Source: Balanoglossus misakiensis
Lineage: Eukaryota; Hemichordata
NCBI GenBank assembly: GCA_040954595.2
Contig: CM082578.2
Location: 13,764,001-13,828,000, forward strand
Length of the DNA: 64,000 nucleotides
Reading direction: 5' to 3'
The first letter of the stretch is position 1; every line of letters begins with the position of its first letter. The position numbers and the translations under genes are program-made. The notes beneath the pieces are model-generated. The model saw only the letters and a program-made list of their open reading frames with translations, was not told where the DNA came from and made no database searches. Below, piece after piece: positions 12,426 to 24,900 of the stretch.

Positions 12426-13141
12426 GCTGTTATTTGCTCTGCAAATTTCCAATAAAATATAAAACGGAGAAAATTTTGGACAAACGTGCAACTTTGCGAG
12501 TACGTAACCACACGACACACGATAGCGTTTAAAATGTTGCTTTCGTCGTGTTGAAATAACAGAGACATGCAACGTGATTTTTCATTGGTCAATTTGAATT
12601 CTTGTTGTTCTACTATAAGCCTTGATTGGTTAGTGCAGGGCCTTTAAATTTACCCATAAGGCTACACTCAGGTCAGGTCATAAGTCAAAGGTCACCCACA
12701 TGTACTTCGAGTGGCGCGGCGAGGTTTGTGATCCAAGTATTGTACATGTCATTTCTGCCAAATTCCAGGTAACAAATCATTTCTCATACACCGATCTATG
12801 TAAATATAATTGATTACGTGTCCAAACTCTCGTACGTCCACGATTTTGAGTTCAGTAAAGGTCGAAGCGTGGGTGTGCTGGACTAGACTAGAGTAGTCGA
12901 ATGTTCAGCCTGGCACGATTACTGTGTGTACATTTCTCCCAGTGTATAATACAAGAACAACACCATAGTATGCTATGTACAGTCCAATGGCACGAAAATT
13001 ATGTCAACGCTGGTAATGCCATGGCACTTTCTTTGTGCTGTATTGCAATTAGACTTATTTTAATATTTTTCACAAAAATGTAGGTAAATATAGCTGAAAA
13101 TTGATACAAAAACATCTGTACTGGAGCAGAGTGCACAGAGC
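12426..13141. promoter_or_regulatory. Divergent promoter region FAM72 / REXO4
   Basis: Two ATTGG boxes (CCAAT on the minus strand) lie at 12584-12588 and 12625-12629, upstream of FAM72. A TTTGAA (CHR-like) sits at 12593-12598. At 12682-12694 AAGTCA-A-AGGTCA forms a DR1-type nuclear-receptor site, just after overlapping AGGTCAGGTCA half-sites. A candidate donor (CCAG then GTAACA) near 12769 suggests a non-coding first exon for REXO4. Confidence 0.45.
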
Positions 13142-15723
13142 ATGGATAAGAAGAGAAAATTGTCTTCCAAAAACAGTGACTTTAAAAGTAAGAAAAGAAA
13201 ATGTGATGAGTCTGAGAAGTCCAGTGATTCCAAAAACAATGGTCAGCTTGATTGTCCAGCTGGAAATGTAAAGATAGGGATGTCGAAAAAAATGAAGAAG
13301 AAAAGGAAACAAAAACTCACCGCAGTGGAAAAGACAGATGACAAAATCACACTGCCAAAAAAGGAACCAACAGACGGACCGACTAAGGACACTGAATGTT
13401 CAGAGGAAAGGAAGTTAAAAATAACACCTTTCAAGAAAAAGAAAAAGTTTTTCAAGAAGAAGAAAGGAAAATGTGCAAATGACAAGAATTCAACTCCAGG
13501 TGATGAAATGAGGACTGCAGACACCGGAAATGCAAAGCAGAGTGACAAAAAGGTTGTTAAGAAGAAAAGTGTAAAACACAAGAAAAAGGCTGGTAAGAAA
13601 CAAGACAACATCAAGACAGACAAGAAAGTTAAGACAAAGGTGACAGCACCTTCGAGTGGTATAGAAATGTCATCCAACTGGAAAGCTCTTGCTGCAGTAA
13701 GTAACTCTCTAATCAACATCAAGTTACAGCTGGAATTGGTGCTGTGTATATTACAGATAGGAATTCAGAAGTTTTTTGTATGTTAATTGCACTTATTTTG
13801 GTAATCATTCCTCTTTTATAGACTTTAAATATAAATATTGAAAAGAAAATAACTGGTAGTCAGCAAGAACAAACAACAGAAAAGCCTCTTCCAGAGAAAA
13901 CTGAAGAAAAAGTAAATAACAAAGGAGACAGGTAAGAGTTATAAGTATTCATTTGGGTTTGCACAGGATGCCTTAGGTTCCATTCTGCACAGTTGTTTTA
14001 AATCCAAACAGTCCACTACAAACTTGGCATGAAATATGAAAAAAAATGTAATTTTGTCCCTTTTCCTTCTACAGCCCAGAAATTTGGTTCGATGATGTTG
14101 ATCCATTGGTAGTGCAAGCTTGTGCCAACACTAAAATAGAACTGCAGTCTAGAAATGTATTCCAAGGGTAAGTGTATCACCTTCACAAGAATATAACATC
14201 CCCAACAACATTTGTAGTTACAAAAGCAGGCAGTCTCTGGTTAGAGGTCTCTTTGGTTCTGGATACCAATTAAGTAACAAGCAATGGAATGTGATTATAC
14301 CAAAGTGGGCTATTCAAAGTAACCTATTTGTACCTCCTTCATTTTTTGACAGTCTGACAAGGTGTTTGGCTTTGGATTGTGAAATGGTCGGTGCTGGTTT
14401 GCATGGCAAGGACAACGAGCTGGCCAGAGTGTCCCTTGTCAACCAGTATGGCGTCTGTGTCTATGATAAATACGTGAAGCCAAGAGAGAAAGTGACCGAC
14501 TACAGGACAGCTGTCAGTGGCATCAAACCTGAACACATCAAAATAGGTAATACATGTGCACTGAAAATCAGTGTGTAGGGAGTTCCGGGTTCAATGAAGT
14601 TTCGCTTGACTTGTAGTGTAGGAAATTTCTGTACAAACCTCACCATGCAGGCATTGTATTGTCTCATGGGCCATAATGATTCCTCTCATCAGACTCTGTC
14701 CTTCATACATTTCAGCGGAAGATTTTGAGACAGTACAGAAAGAAGTGGCTGACTTACTGAAAGGACGCATCTTAGTTGGACATGCTCTTCATAATGATAT
14801 GAAGGTAACGTATGAAATTTTTCCATCTACTCTCTGCTACAGTGTGGAAAGTACTCCTCATTGTTTCATTTATGGAAACTCATCACATTTACTTTTTTTC
14901 AGAAATCTTGAATTGGTTGTGTTTTCAGAAAATATTACAATTTTACCTTCTTGTGCCAGAAATGTTACTTTGATTGCCATTATATTATTCAATTCTGTAG
15001 GTGCTTTACCTGAGCCATCAAAGTAAATATGTTCGTGACACTGCTAGGTATAAACCATTCAGGACTCTCCTGAGGGTAAGAAATTTTACTTCAGTTTATT
15101 TGTGATGTTCAAATTATTGAAGTTCTGATCATGTTTCCAATCAGAAGTGTACAAACCGAAGTTTCTGAGTTCATGTCACTTTCTGGGAGTGAAAATTATT
15201 TGAGTGAACACAAAGCGACATTGATTGAAAAGTTTGCTCTATGAGAAGAAGCATGTATGCTACTACATTATACTACTAAATTCTGACTGTTTGATTTTCT
15301 CGTTTCAGACCAACAGACCGGGTCTGAAGAGACTTGCCAAAGAAATTTTACATGTCTCTGTACAAGAAGGAGAGCATAGTTCAGTAAGTGTCTCTACTCT
15401 GCTATGTAATATGGTCTATTTACCTCAAAAAGTCCTGGAAAAAGCCAGAATTCTTTTAAAGGGTTCAGTGCTGACTTTTTTCCCAACATACAGTTCATAC
15501 TCTCCTTCAACTTGCCAAACACTCAGGTCATATGATATGTCAGGGGTGCATATCACTGAAATCTTACTAATAATTTGTTCATTGTTATTGACAGGTTCAA
15601 GATGCACAAGCTGCTATGAAATTATACATGCTGCACAAAAAAGATTGGGATTCTGCTGTTAGTCACCATGGCAACAAGGCGAACAAATGGACAAAAGAGA
15701 AAAAATCAAAAAGCCTGACATAA
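13142..15723 (+). CDS. REXO4: REXO4-like DEDDh RNA exonuclease
   Basis: Eight exons: 13142-13696, 13822-13931, 14075-14167, 14353-14546, 14716-14804, 15001-15075, 15309-15383, 15595-15723. They total 1320 bp, 439 residues (human 422). The N-terminal 185 residues are one large Lys-rich exon with several KKKRK-type clusters, suiting nucleolar targeting. The exonuclease domain follows. ExoI is LALDCEMVG (D261, E263), ExoII is LVGHALHNDMK (D345), and ExoIII is EHSSVQDAQAAM (H395, D400), so all five DEDDh residues are present. The NQYGVCVYDKYVKP and DYRTAVSGI blocks distinguish REXO4 from ISG20L2/AEN. The family is implicated in rRNA processing. Divergent from FAM72. Confidence 0.95.
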
Positions 15724-16490
15724 CATTGAGTTGTATTCAAATTGTGTAAAACTAATTTCAACATCAATATTAAAGTTTTCACTGGGGAAAACACCACAAT
15801 CGGTGTGCTTCTTTATATGGAATATTTTACATTGTTTTGTTCACTAATGTGATGGTTTATGGACAATACCATGGCAGAAGCAAATTGAGTTTTTAAATCC
15901 TTTTTAGTTGCCTCTTCATTATTCCATTTTACTCTGACAAATTACAAATGTATTAAATGGGATATTGTTTTATGAAATAAATAATACAGACATGACTTTA
16001 AATTTCTTGGTGTGTTTTTATATGAGTTCTGGGGAGTTTGTAGTGGTGAATGTTGCCCTGAGCGAACTCTCAGAAAAATCCGGTACTTTGTAAACTTTGA
16101 TCGCTGGTCACGTCGACGGTCGGGTCACGTCGGGAAGCTTCGTGGGTGTAGCGCCATCAACGTTGGCAAGGGGACAGGGAACCAGTGTTAGCAGACGACG
16201 TCATGGTCACATGACAAAGAGGGGCGTTCCCCATGTGTCACAAGATTGTCAGGGTCTTCATGGTTTGACCTGCAGTTTGACAAAACTTTCTGAAATCTGG
16301 CGTGTGACTCAGTGTCATACAACGCTCGCGTGCTAACTTGGTCAGCAAATCCTCTGTCGTCGACACCAGCAGCGATTTCACTCGAGCTGAGTCAGCTAAA
16401 CCGGTCAGCTGCAGCTCGAACGAGACGAAAACGTTGCACACGCCTTGGCAGAGGACGAGCACAGTACGCTGACGTTTCCTTAGTTTCATC
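15724..16490. other. REXO4 3' end and SSUH2 5' region
   Basis: A plus-strand AATAAA at 15976-15981 (and ATTAAA near 15768) should end REXO4. From about 16090 base composition turns GC-richer, with repeated GGTCACGTCG words near 16107-16135. This is probably the SSUH2 promoter and 5' UTR. No additional gene is seen. Confidence 0.45.
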
Positions 16491-19400
16491 ATGGCTGAAA
16501 AACAACCTCTAGTGCAAGACAGGTATAAGAAAAGATCCTAAGAATTATGGCTATATTTTAGAATACATGCACAATTAGGGGTGGGTAGTATGTCGCTGTT
16601 TATGATGAGCGAAGTTTTATTATTTCGACATGACGATGCCTATTTCATGCATGGTGTTTCCGGTTTCACTTTGGACGTAGCTGCAATAGAAATTTTTGGT
16701 AGCCATGGTGGGTTGGTTATATAAAACAGTAGTGGACGTGGATTTCTTTAAGTGACTGAGTGTTCGGTCAATTTTGTACAGTTCAACTCATTCTTCATTC
16801 ATGTCATTGTCGGTCTATCATATGTTCAAGCTGTCTGACCATTTTCTCTTCTTTCTACTCTTATCAAAGTGGTTATGGGCAAGTTCCATACCCAACGTAT
16901 TCTGGTCAACCAACCCAGGGACAACCACCCTATCCAACTCACCAAGGGTATCCTGGCTACCCTCCACAGGGCGGTGCTCCCCAGGGCTACCCTCCACAGG
17001 GTGGGGCACCCCAGGGCTACCCTCCACAGGGTGGAGCACCCCAGGGATATCCCCCACAGGGTGGGGCACCCCAGGGCTACCCTCCACCGGGTCAAGGCTA
17101 CTCCGCTCCAGATGGAGGGAATGTTCAGGGAGTTGACAAACCAACCTGGGAAGGGGAAATTCCAGATGATGACCCAGATGATAACCCTAATGCACAGGTA
17201 ATGGGGAGATTTTGTATCTTGTCACATACAATGCATTAATATGTACATTTACTTGAAAAAAATAAAAAAAATAGTGAAGCAATTTGATGGTCAAAAGGTG
17301 AAGAGTTGGTTTCAAGGATAATGAAGGCTTTGGACATACAGTACTAATCAAATTCTATCATTAAATTTGCCAATCACGACCCATGAAAAGATCTCCACTG
17401 ACTTGGGTGTACGTTGCAATGACCATACATTTGCAATGTATATGTGTGGCTGCTATAAATGTTACAACATCTGAAAACTAAAGAGTTGGTATTATCTGTG
17501 ACAGCCTCCACAGGCAACAGCCCCTCCAATGGACAAGATGGACCATGTGTCAGGATACGAGAACATGGAAGGCGCCCCATTACCCCCGCCAAGCTACAAC
17601 GAGGCTATGTTGCAGTCCAACTATCCGGACCAACCAGATGTCAGGGCCAAGTAAGTTCACCATTGAAGTGCATATGACACAAAGTTTCACCTTTTCCTCA
17701 AATAAACTTTGCAAAAATCAGATATGCCCAGGCGCCGTTTCACACTAATCAGGAGTGTTGCATGCAATTCCCATGAATTGAATTTTATATCACTGAAATT
17801 TGCAGACAGTTTATGATTCAGTGTACATACAATGTCATGTATATGATCAGGCATTACAATCGCATAATTTAATTCTCTTTTTTCATTGGCCATGTCCAGT
17901 GTTCCAACCATCACTGAGAACCAAGCCAGAGAAGCATTGTTGCAGCATGTGTCTGAAAACTGTTGCTATGGTTCCAAGGCAGCAAAGGATCTAATGTTCA
18001 GTAATATAATTCCATCAAATGCCTTTCATGTAAGTGTGTAACAGAACTGTGTGCATCCTACTTCTGATATACATGTATGTGGGTTAATTTATGAATTGGA
18101 GTTGAGGAAAATTAATGGGAACCATCTTCATTGGTAGCAAATCCGGAAGTGAATTACTGGCCAGTGCTTTTCTTGACATTTTTTTATTTACAGAGTTCAG
18201 AATTATTGAAAATATCACTCCATTATTTTGTTTTACCAGTACATTTTGGAAACATTCACGGAGAAACGGTCAACCAAATGGGCAAATGAGCCATACCATG
18301 GTAAGATATAAAAGCAAACATTTCAGGTGTTTCCCTGATCATTTTTCTTCTGTCGTAGCATAAATTTTCAGAGGCACTCTGTTGAATACAGGCAGGAATA
18401 TGTCGAAAAGAATGTGCTTTTCTACATGTATTTTACTTAACAGACATTCAACATTAATTGTAATGTTGTTTTTTCAGGTCAGCAAGTGGATGGTGCATTC
18501 AACGGACCAGCACCTGGTCCGTGGGAAATTCCAGCCAATCCACCACCCCCATTTACAACAAAGGTAGTAAATGTGGAAGTACCACACACAGCATCTGTCA
18601 AGGTATGACATCAATACTTGAGTTTTCATTGTGAGCATATAGACATGAGGAAATGAGAATAAATTTGAGGAATTGAGAGTTTGACAATTGTCAGAAATAA
18701 TCACATCAACAAATACCTGTAGTCTACATTCAGTGCATCTATTCTGTCAGAGATATTGAGTTTGGTAAATGCAGTAATTATTATACCAAGTTCATAGTTC
18801 ATGGATCATAGGTCACTGCATATTTGATTTGTGACAGTCCATGTCATAGGTCACTGCACTTATGCTGTGATCCATGTGACATCAAGGGTCAAAGTTCATT
18901 GAAGGATTTCATTTCCTCTTCATTGGTCATCTGAGGATTCATGATTATCTTATACATACCGGTATGTAGTTCCAAAATATGCAACATGATGTTATTTTCT
19001 CTTTTTTCAGCCTTGTCATGACTGTATGGGTCTTGGTAGGAAGCGATGTTACCACTGCTTTGGAAGGGGTAGGGTATGTATCAGAGAAAAATATATTCAT
19101 GTAACAGTAAAATACATTGCATCTGAAAAATGAGACTGTTGATGATTTGCAGTGGTGAATTAGTTTATTCATTATTTCCCATGCTTGTATACATTTAAGA
19201 CCTGTCCATAGTTTTTACATCTTATTAGCAAGATAACTGAGACAGCTACATCTGGATTCTTTGAATAAGTATGTGTCACTGCATTCACACAGCTGATGAC
19301 CATCTTCATTTCATATCATCGAGTTTCTCACAGTTTCCCCCTATTTCTTACAGACACGATGTGGACACTGTCATGGCCGTGGGTTTCATGAAGACTTTCA

Positions 19401-20630
19401 TGGCGGTCACCATCATGGGCATCACGACCATCATGGACGTCGTCATGGGCATCATGGTCATCACCATCATGGACCTCACCACCAACGACGCAATTGTACT
19501 TTTTGTCATGGCTTGGGCCGTAAGAGGTGGGAATGCAATACGTTTATTCCAAAAACAGGACTGTACTGACACACTTGTATATTTGCTGGTAGTATGAAGA
19601 ATATGGATGGAAATCGAAATAATACTATGATCATTTTCAGATTCAGATAACTTATTCACTGTTGTGTTTCATCTGTGTCTTCTGTCAGGTGTTTTGTGTG
19701 TCATGGTCACGGTCACACAACATGTAACACCTGCAATGGCAGAGGTCAACTGAAGTTTTTCATTAGGCTAACCATTGAATGGTAAGTGGTATCCATGGAT
19801 ACGGATTCAATGCAAGTAGACTAGGTGTGCCTAATAGTCTCCAAAAGCAATGCCTGCTTAGTTATCCCTTTCTTTGAAAATTACTTTCAACCTGCTCACA
19901 CACTAAAAACTACAACGGAAAGTAACATCTTGACTAAAAACAAAAATGTTTCTTCATCATATATTTCAGGAAAATACATCATGATGACCATGTTGTAGAG
20001 AGAACTGCTCTCCCCGATCAATTGATCCGAAATGTAACTGGTGAAACTGTGTTTACCCAACAACATCCCAGGGTAAGGACAAATTGGATTTAGTGCAATC
20101 ACATTACAGAGAAAAGTGAGTATTGCAGAGAGAATGTCAAGTCTGTAACTCTGTTCTATTTTCAGGTGCTGCCAATCACCCACTTCCCAGATTTAAACAT
20201 CAATGAAGCCTCAAAGACTCTAGTACAGAGACACAGCACTGCGTTTGCCTTGGAACGTATCTTGATGCAGGTGAGTGAGGAAAGCTGAAACTCAGTTTTA
20301 AAGTTGGGCCCTCCCCCCCCCCAAACCTATACAGAAGTATACACAATCACATGATTATGAGGCACTGTGGGCACCAATGTAGTTTCTAGTTGTTTTATTA
20401 TATGCATAATGAAACACGAATTCACTGGCTGTTTCAGTTTGACTTTAATAAAGTCACTGTTCCTGTATTCGTCCCCTTTGCAGCGTCACAGTGTCCGCGT
20501 GATTCCAGTCACAAATCTACACTGCACCTGGAAGGCTGAAAGTTTCTCTTACTTTGTGTATGGGTTTGAACACAAAGTTCACGCCCCAGACTATCCACAG
20601 CGTTGCTGCTGTGGCTGTAGCATTCTGTAA
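16491..20630 (+). CDS. SSUH2: SSUH2-like protein with six CxxCxGxG zinc modules
   Basis: Twelve exons: 16491-16522, 16870-17197, 17505-17650, 17900-18029, 18240-18300, 18478-18602, 19011-19073, 19354-19526, 19689-19781, 19970-20072, 20166-20270, 20484-20630. They total 1506 bp, 501 residues, all phases consistent. Residues 11-120 are Gly/Pro/Tyr/Gln-rich with a ten-residue tandem repeat, and a PPPSY (147-151) could bind WW domains. The family core begins VPTITENQAREALL. Six DnaJ-like CxxCxGxG modules lie between about 276 and 362, interrupted after the third by a loop with 18 His in 32 residues (about 307-338). The protein ends in CSIL, a CaaX form. Human SSUH2 is linked to tooth formation; the molecular role is poorly known. 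The first short exon is the least certain. Confidence 0.9.
16958..17098 (+). repeat. 30-bp coding minisatellite in SSUH2 exon 2
   Basis: About 4.7 tandem copies of a 30-bp unit, starting at 16958, 16988, 17018, 17048 and 17078, encode the repeated decapeptide YPPQGGAPQG. The unit is a multiple of three, so copy-number change would keep frame. GC is much higher than around it. Confidence 0.93.
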
Positions 20631-21988
20631 ATCGGTCGCGACTGGAGTGGAGAGGACCATCACAGGAGAGTTGGTGGGGAGCATGTTGAATACTACACAT
20701 ATACCGGTAGTACCTTCAACAAGAGCGTGGCCTAGAAATAGGCCCTATAATCTTTTTGTTTATCGAGAATTTCCAAGGATAGTTTACACTCCAGTCTGGG
20801 GCTACAGGCAGAGAAGGAACAGGATGCTAGCCTTTTGTTAGCTGAATGTTTCAAACCTTGAATCTTTGCCCTATGTCTGCGTGTGTTAAAAACTGTGATG
20901 TTTAAAAATCATATTATTATTTTTAAAATGAACAGCAGTATAGCTTACCTACCATTTATATCCCCCCCCCCCATCTGAATTTTCAGATGCATGCATGTGA
21001 TCAAAGATACACAATATTCATGGATAACCATTTGATCTCTCAAGGCTGAAAGGATACTTACTTTACCAATTGGACAACACTTTGCGATTCTTCACTTTTT
21101 GTGGAACATTTACACATTCCTACTTACACAAATAAGATTCATTATATATAGACAGGACATTTTTAAAGTCTCTTTTTTTTATAAAAGAATGTTAAAGTGA
21201 CTGCTGAGTGATTCTGCAAGACTTTTACTGCAAGAAAGACGCTCCACTGAATTGATGCATAATCATGTAAAACATGCATGATGCAATGCGCTTGCTGAGC
21301 AGTTTATTGCAAGAAAAGTAATTCAGGCAATCGACGCAGTCCAGACACTTTCGTACATCGCACTTTTATTTGAAAAATATTGACGCTACAATGGCATTTA
21401 AATATTCAGTTCAAAGTAAAAAAAATTGTACTCGTAGTTATTGCTTTGGTGATTACACATGTATATATCAGTATAATGCTGAAGTCGTAATGAATATTGT
21501 ATTCTGTTGTTGTAGTAAATGGGAAGCCCGTTGGAATTACTGTCTAAAACCACAGACAAGAATGTAAAACGTGACGTTTACACACATTGTTCTTGGACTT
21601 AACGGAATAAGCTTGTGTAAGGAATTCACATTTCTTTGGTTTTAAAGTTGAACGTGTCATACTAACTATGAAAATATATTTGAAGTCCTTCATCCTACTT
21701 TTAACAGACAAAACTTCTGTGTGTAGGCACTGAAATACAGAGCTTCTTATGCGTGGGTAAATACTGATACGACAGAGACCAATCTGCTCTAAAAACTATC
21801 TGACGTAAAGAACTTGTGTCAAAAACTGACTAAATATGAAGATGACTTTCAAAAAATGTCCTGCCATTTGGCCGATAACAAGTCTGTTACCCGATAACAC
21901 TTTCTGTAGTTTTAAGACATAAAAGTGAACACGCATTACAAATTTTGTACATTTCCCCTTCGATATTTCGCGTATAGGAGACTTCTGC
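20631..21988. other. Convergent 3' UTRs (SSUH2 / CLCA)
   Basis: Gene-free AT-rich sequence between two convergent genes. A minus-strand AATAAA (TTTATT on plus, 21365-21370) is a good candidate for the end of CLCA, about 620 bp after its stop. No canonical signal is obvious for SSUH2. No repeat family was recognised apart from short poly-C and poly-T runs. Confidence 0.5.
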
Positions 21989-24900
21989 CTAAAGAGGCTC
22001 TTCTCCTTTCAGAATGTCATCGATCACAATAGGATTGGAAATTTGATCCATATTGTACGATCTTTTCTTCCTGTACTTTTGTTCTCTTACGCGTGCAAAT
22101 ACTATGACAAACGAGATAATAGCAATCATTGCAAGAAATCCACAGCCGATTACAGTCCAAAACTTCCACGTCTCCAAGCTGTACTTCAAAGAACCAACGG
22201 TCGCCGATGATTTGACCGTTGTTGCTGTGGTCGGCAATTTCCGTTCGTTTCCGTCTGCTGTCGGCAGTGATGACGGTGGAGGGGCGAGCAGCGTGTCTTC
22301 GAGTTCATTAGTTTCTGTTTCGGCGATTTCTTGTGCCTGGTCTCTCATCGTGATATTTTCAGCGTGTGCTGTGCTGCCTTGTTGGGTCACTCCGGATACA
22401 GTGGTCGTCGGTACCCGCTCAAAGTTACCAGAAACCACGTTTGACGGTTCCGCAATATTGCCAACATCATCAACCGCACGTACAGCAATCATGAATTTCA
22501 AAGTTGAAACCGACATGGGCAATCTGACTACTAATACTTCCAGTGACCCAGATGGTTTCGGTGATAAAATATCGCCCTCAACGACATGACTTGAGTTCAG
22601 CGGCACAGCATTTCCGAAATCGTCGTAGAGCTCAGAGAAAGTTTCACTGACCCGCACATCGTACCAAGAGACTGGAAATGGAAACACGATGATCACATTG
22701 TGATTAAGAAATATGATTACAAACGGTGTATTTCTCCAATCAATGTAGAGTGCTAAAACGATAAAACTCGGCTTCAAGCAATGTTTCGCCGAAATGTATT
22801 CATTTCTTTTTCCATTGGCAGACGAAACTAGGCTTTAAACAATGTGTCCTAAGTGATGACGTTTATATGGTTGATAGCAATCGATTCGATGACAATTGTG
22901 ATATTTTTTCCATGCGTAAAGAAACATTAGCACCAGAGGTAATTAAATTAGGTTCATTCACTCACCTGTACCCCTGTCCAAATCATCTCCCGGTGCCGTC
23001 CATTGCAATGTGACGTCACGAGTTTCCCTGGATACGGCAACGATTGCCAGGTCTTTTATTCTGGATGGCTCGTAGACATCAGGTTCTTTCGAGTGATTTT
23101 CCATTTCTTCCTCGGACCCGAAGCGTTGGTAGTTCGACAGTTGGAATGATCCGCCGGCCACCACTCTGTTGAACGGATCCACGGCTTCATAGGTCACATT
23201 TGACTCGCCGGTAGAATTAGCTGAAGGTGGGAAAAGGCCGGGCGTCATGCTTTATATGTTTCTATGGTTACCTCCTCCAAAGCATCACTGTATATTTTAT
23301 CAAGAGTATTTCCGACCCGTGCTTGTGACAACGATATGTCTTTTTTTTTTTTTACCGAAATGTCACTTTATTTCTATTTTGTGGATTTGTTAGACGACAT
23401 TTACTGATATTTGAACATAAATTTCGAGAGAGGATTTTAAAGCAAAAATTGTGCGCTAACGATCTATGACCAACTACGCATCCGCCATGTATACTAGCCT
23501 TACCTGGGACGACGGGCAACGATTGCTGATCTACCGGCACTAGAGCGATCCGAGCTTCGCCATGCTCGTTGTTCGCTGTCACTCTGACTCCGTAATGACC
23601 ATCGGCTGTAAAATCTAGAAAGTGTGCCGAGTAGATGCCATCATTCTTTTCAACGTCTGCTCCTGTTGAGAGAAAAAAAACATCTCAGACTGATTTTGTG
23701 TCAACTCGACACGTTGAAATATGTCTTCAAACACGTTTCTGTGAAGCTGACGTTTGTATTGAACGACCGCAAGAAATCTAGCGCTTGTATTTGACGTACG
23801 GGGAAATACCTTACCATGAGGTAAATTATTAAAGGGACAAACAAACTTTAGAATCATTTAATTTTTGGTCAAAACCAAAAACTGTACCCAAGTCGTAAAG
23901 AAACCAAAATATTGTCAAAATGAGCGAATCTGTCCCCTTAGTTTAATATAATGACCTACCAGCGCCATTGTCAAGTAGTTGCAAAGTCACTTTGGTCCCA
24001 GCCTCGCCGACCACAAGCGGGGGTCTGTCAGTGACTGCAGTCACACTGACACCAATGACCGGGAGGTAGCTTTTGGTGACGTCGGCAAAAATTGTGATCA
24101 GCGGGGAAATTCTGAAGTCGATTTCGGTGTTACTGAGCTTTGACGTCACTTTGATGGGCTCAGACTCCCTGTTTGACGCATGGGAATTGACTGAAACGGT
24201 GACAACTTGCGGGATGAAAAACAAATTGGTCACGTTGAAAATCCACTTTCCAGGCTGGAATAAAATGCACGATATCAGAAAAGGTCGATTGAATCGAGAC
24301 TATAGTAGCACTTGATGGGATAAAAGCTTACAGCTTCCCCATATTTCAGCTTTGGTTTCGAGTAGCTATACACTAACCGTCCGTGCGTATAGTGTATGTA
24401 AAGGGCGAAATTTCAATGAAGCTGAGTGGAAAATTTACATTGCAATATAACTTGTGAAAGGTATGATGTAAAAATAACCTTATCCATATGTTGTCGCACT
24501 TATCCACTATTATTCACGCAATATTTTGTTTTTCATGTTGAGCTTTTTTATGGAATCGTTTAATAGGCGTACGTATATAACATAAGGGAAAGTGGATCTG
24601 CTACTGTCAGAATTCTTCTGTGATAATCGAGTGAGCTACCCAGTATAAATGCGAATAAATTAAATTCGACGGCAGTAATCCTAAAAGTAATCAAAATATT
24701 CGATATCCAGAATATGCCGCTGTGTGCCTGTTACCTGAGAAGTCTCGTTGAGAGAGACCACCACCCGCTTAAAGTGTTCATCGACAGCGTAGCCGATGTA
24801 GTGTTGATCGATGATGGAGCCATCAGGACGTTGTATGACCACTTCGACTCTGCTCTCGGAGTAGGTGAAGGTGAACTCCGTCTTTCCTCCGACTGTAGAG

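Noticed and set aside
13243-13722. 159-residue minus-strand frame opposite REXO4 exon 1
   Set aside because: It is the antisense of the Lys-rich coding exon (AAG/AAA gives Leu/Phe) and has no independent support.
16774-17201. Long overlapping frames in all phases over the SSUH2 repeat
   Set aside because: The 30-bp repeat keeps several frames open. Only the frame giving the YPPQGGAPQG repeat joins the other exons correctly.
22053-22589. 178-residue plus-strand frame opposite the last CLCA exon
   Set aside because: A shadow of the CLCA C-terminal exon, which has transmembrane and family features in the other direction.
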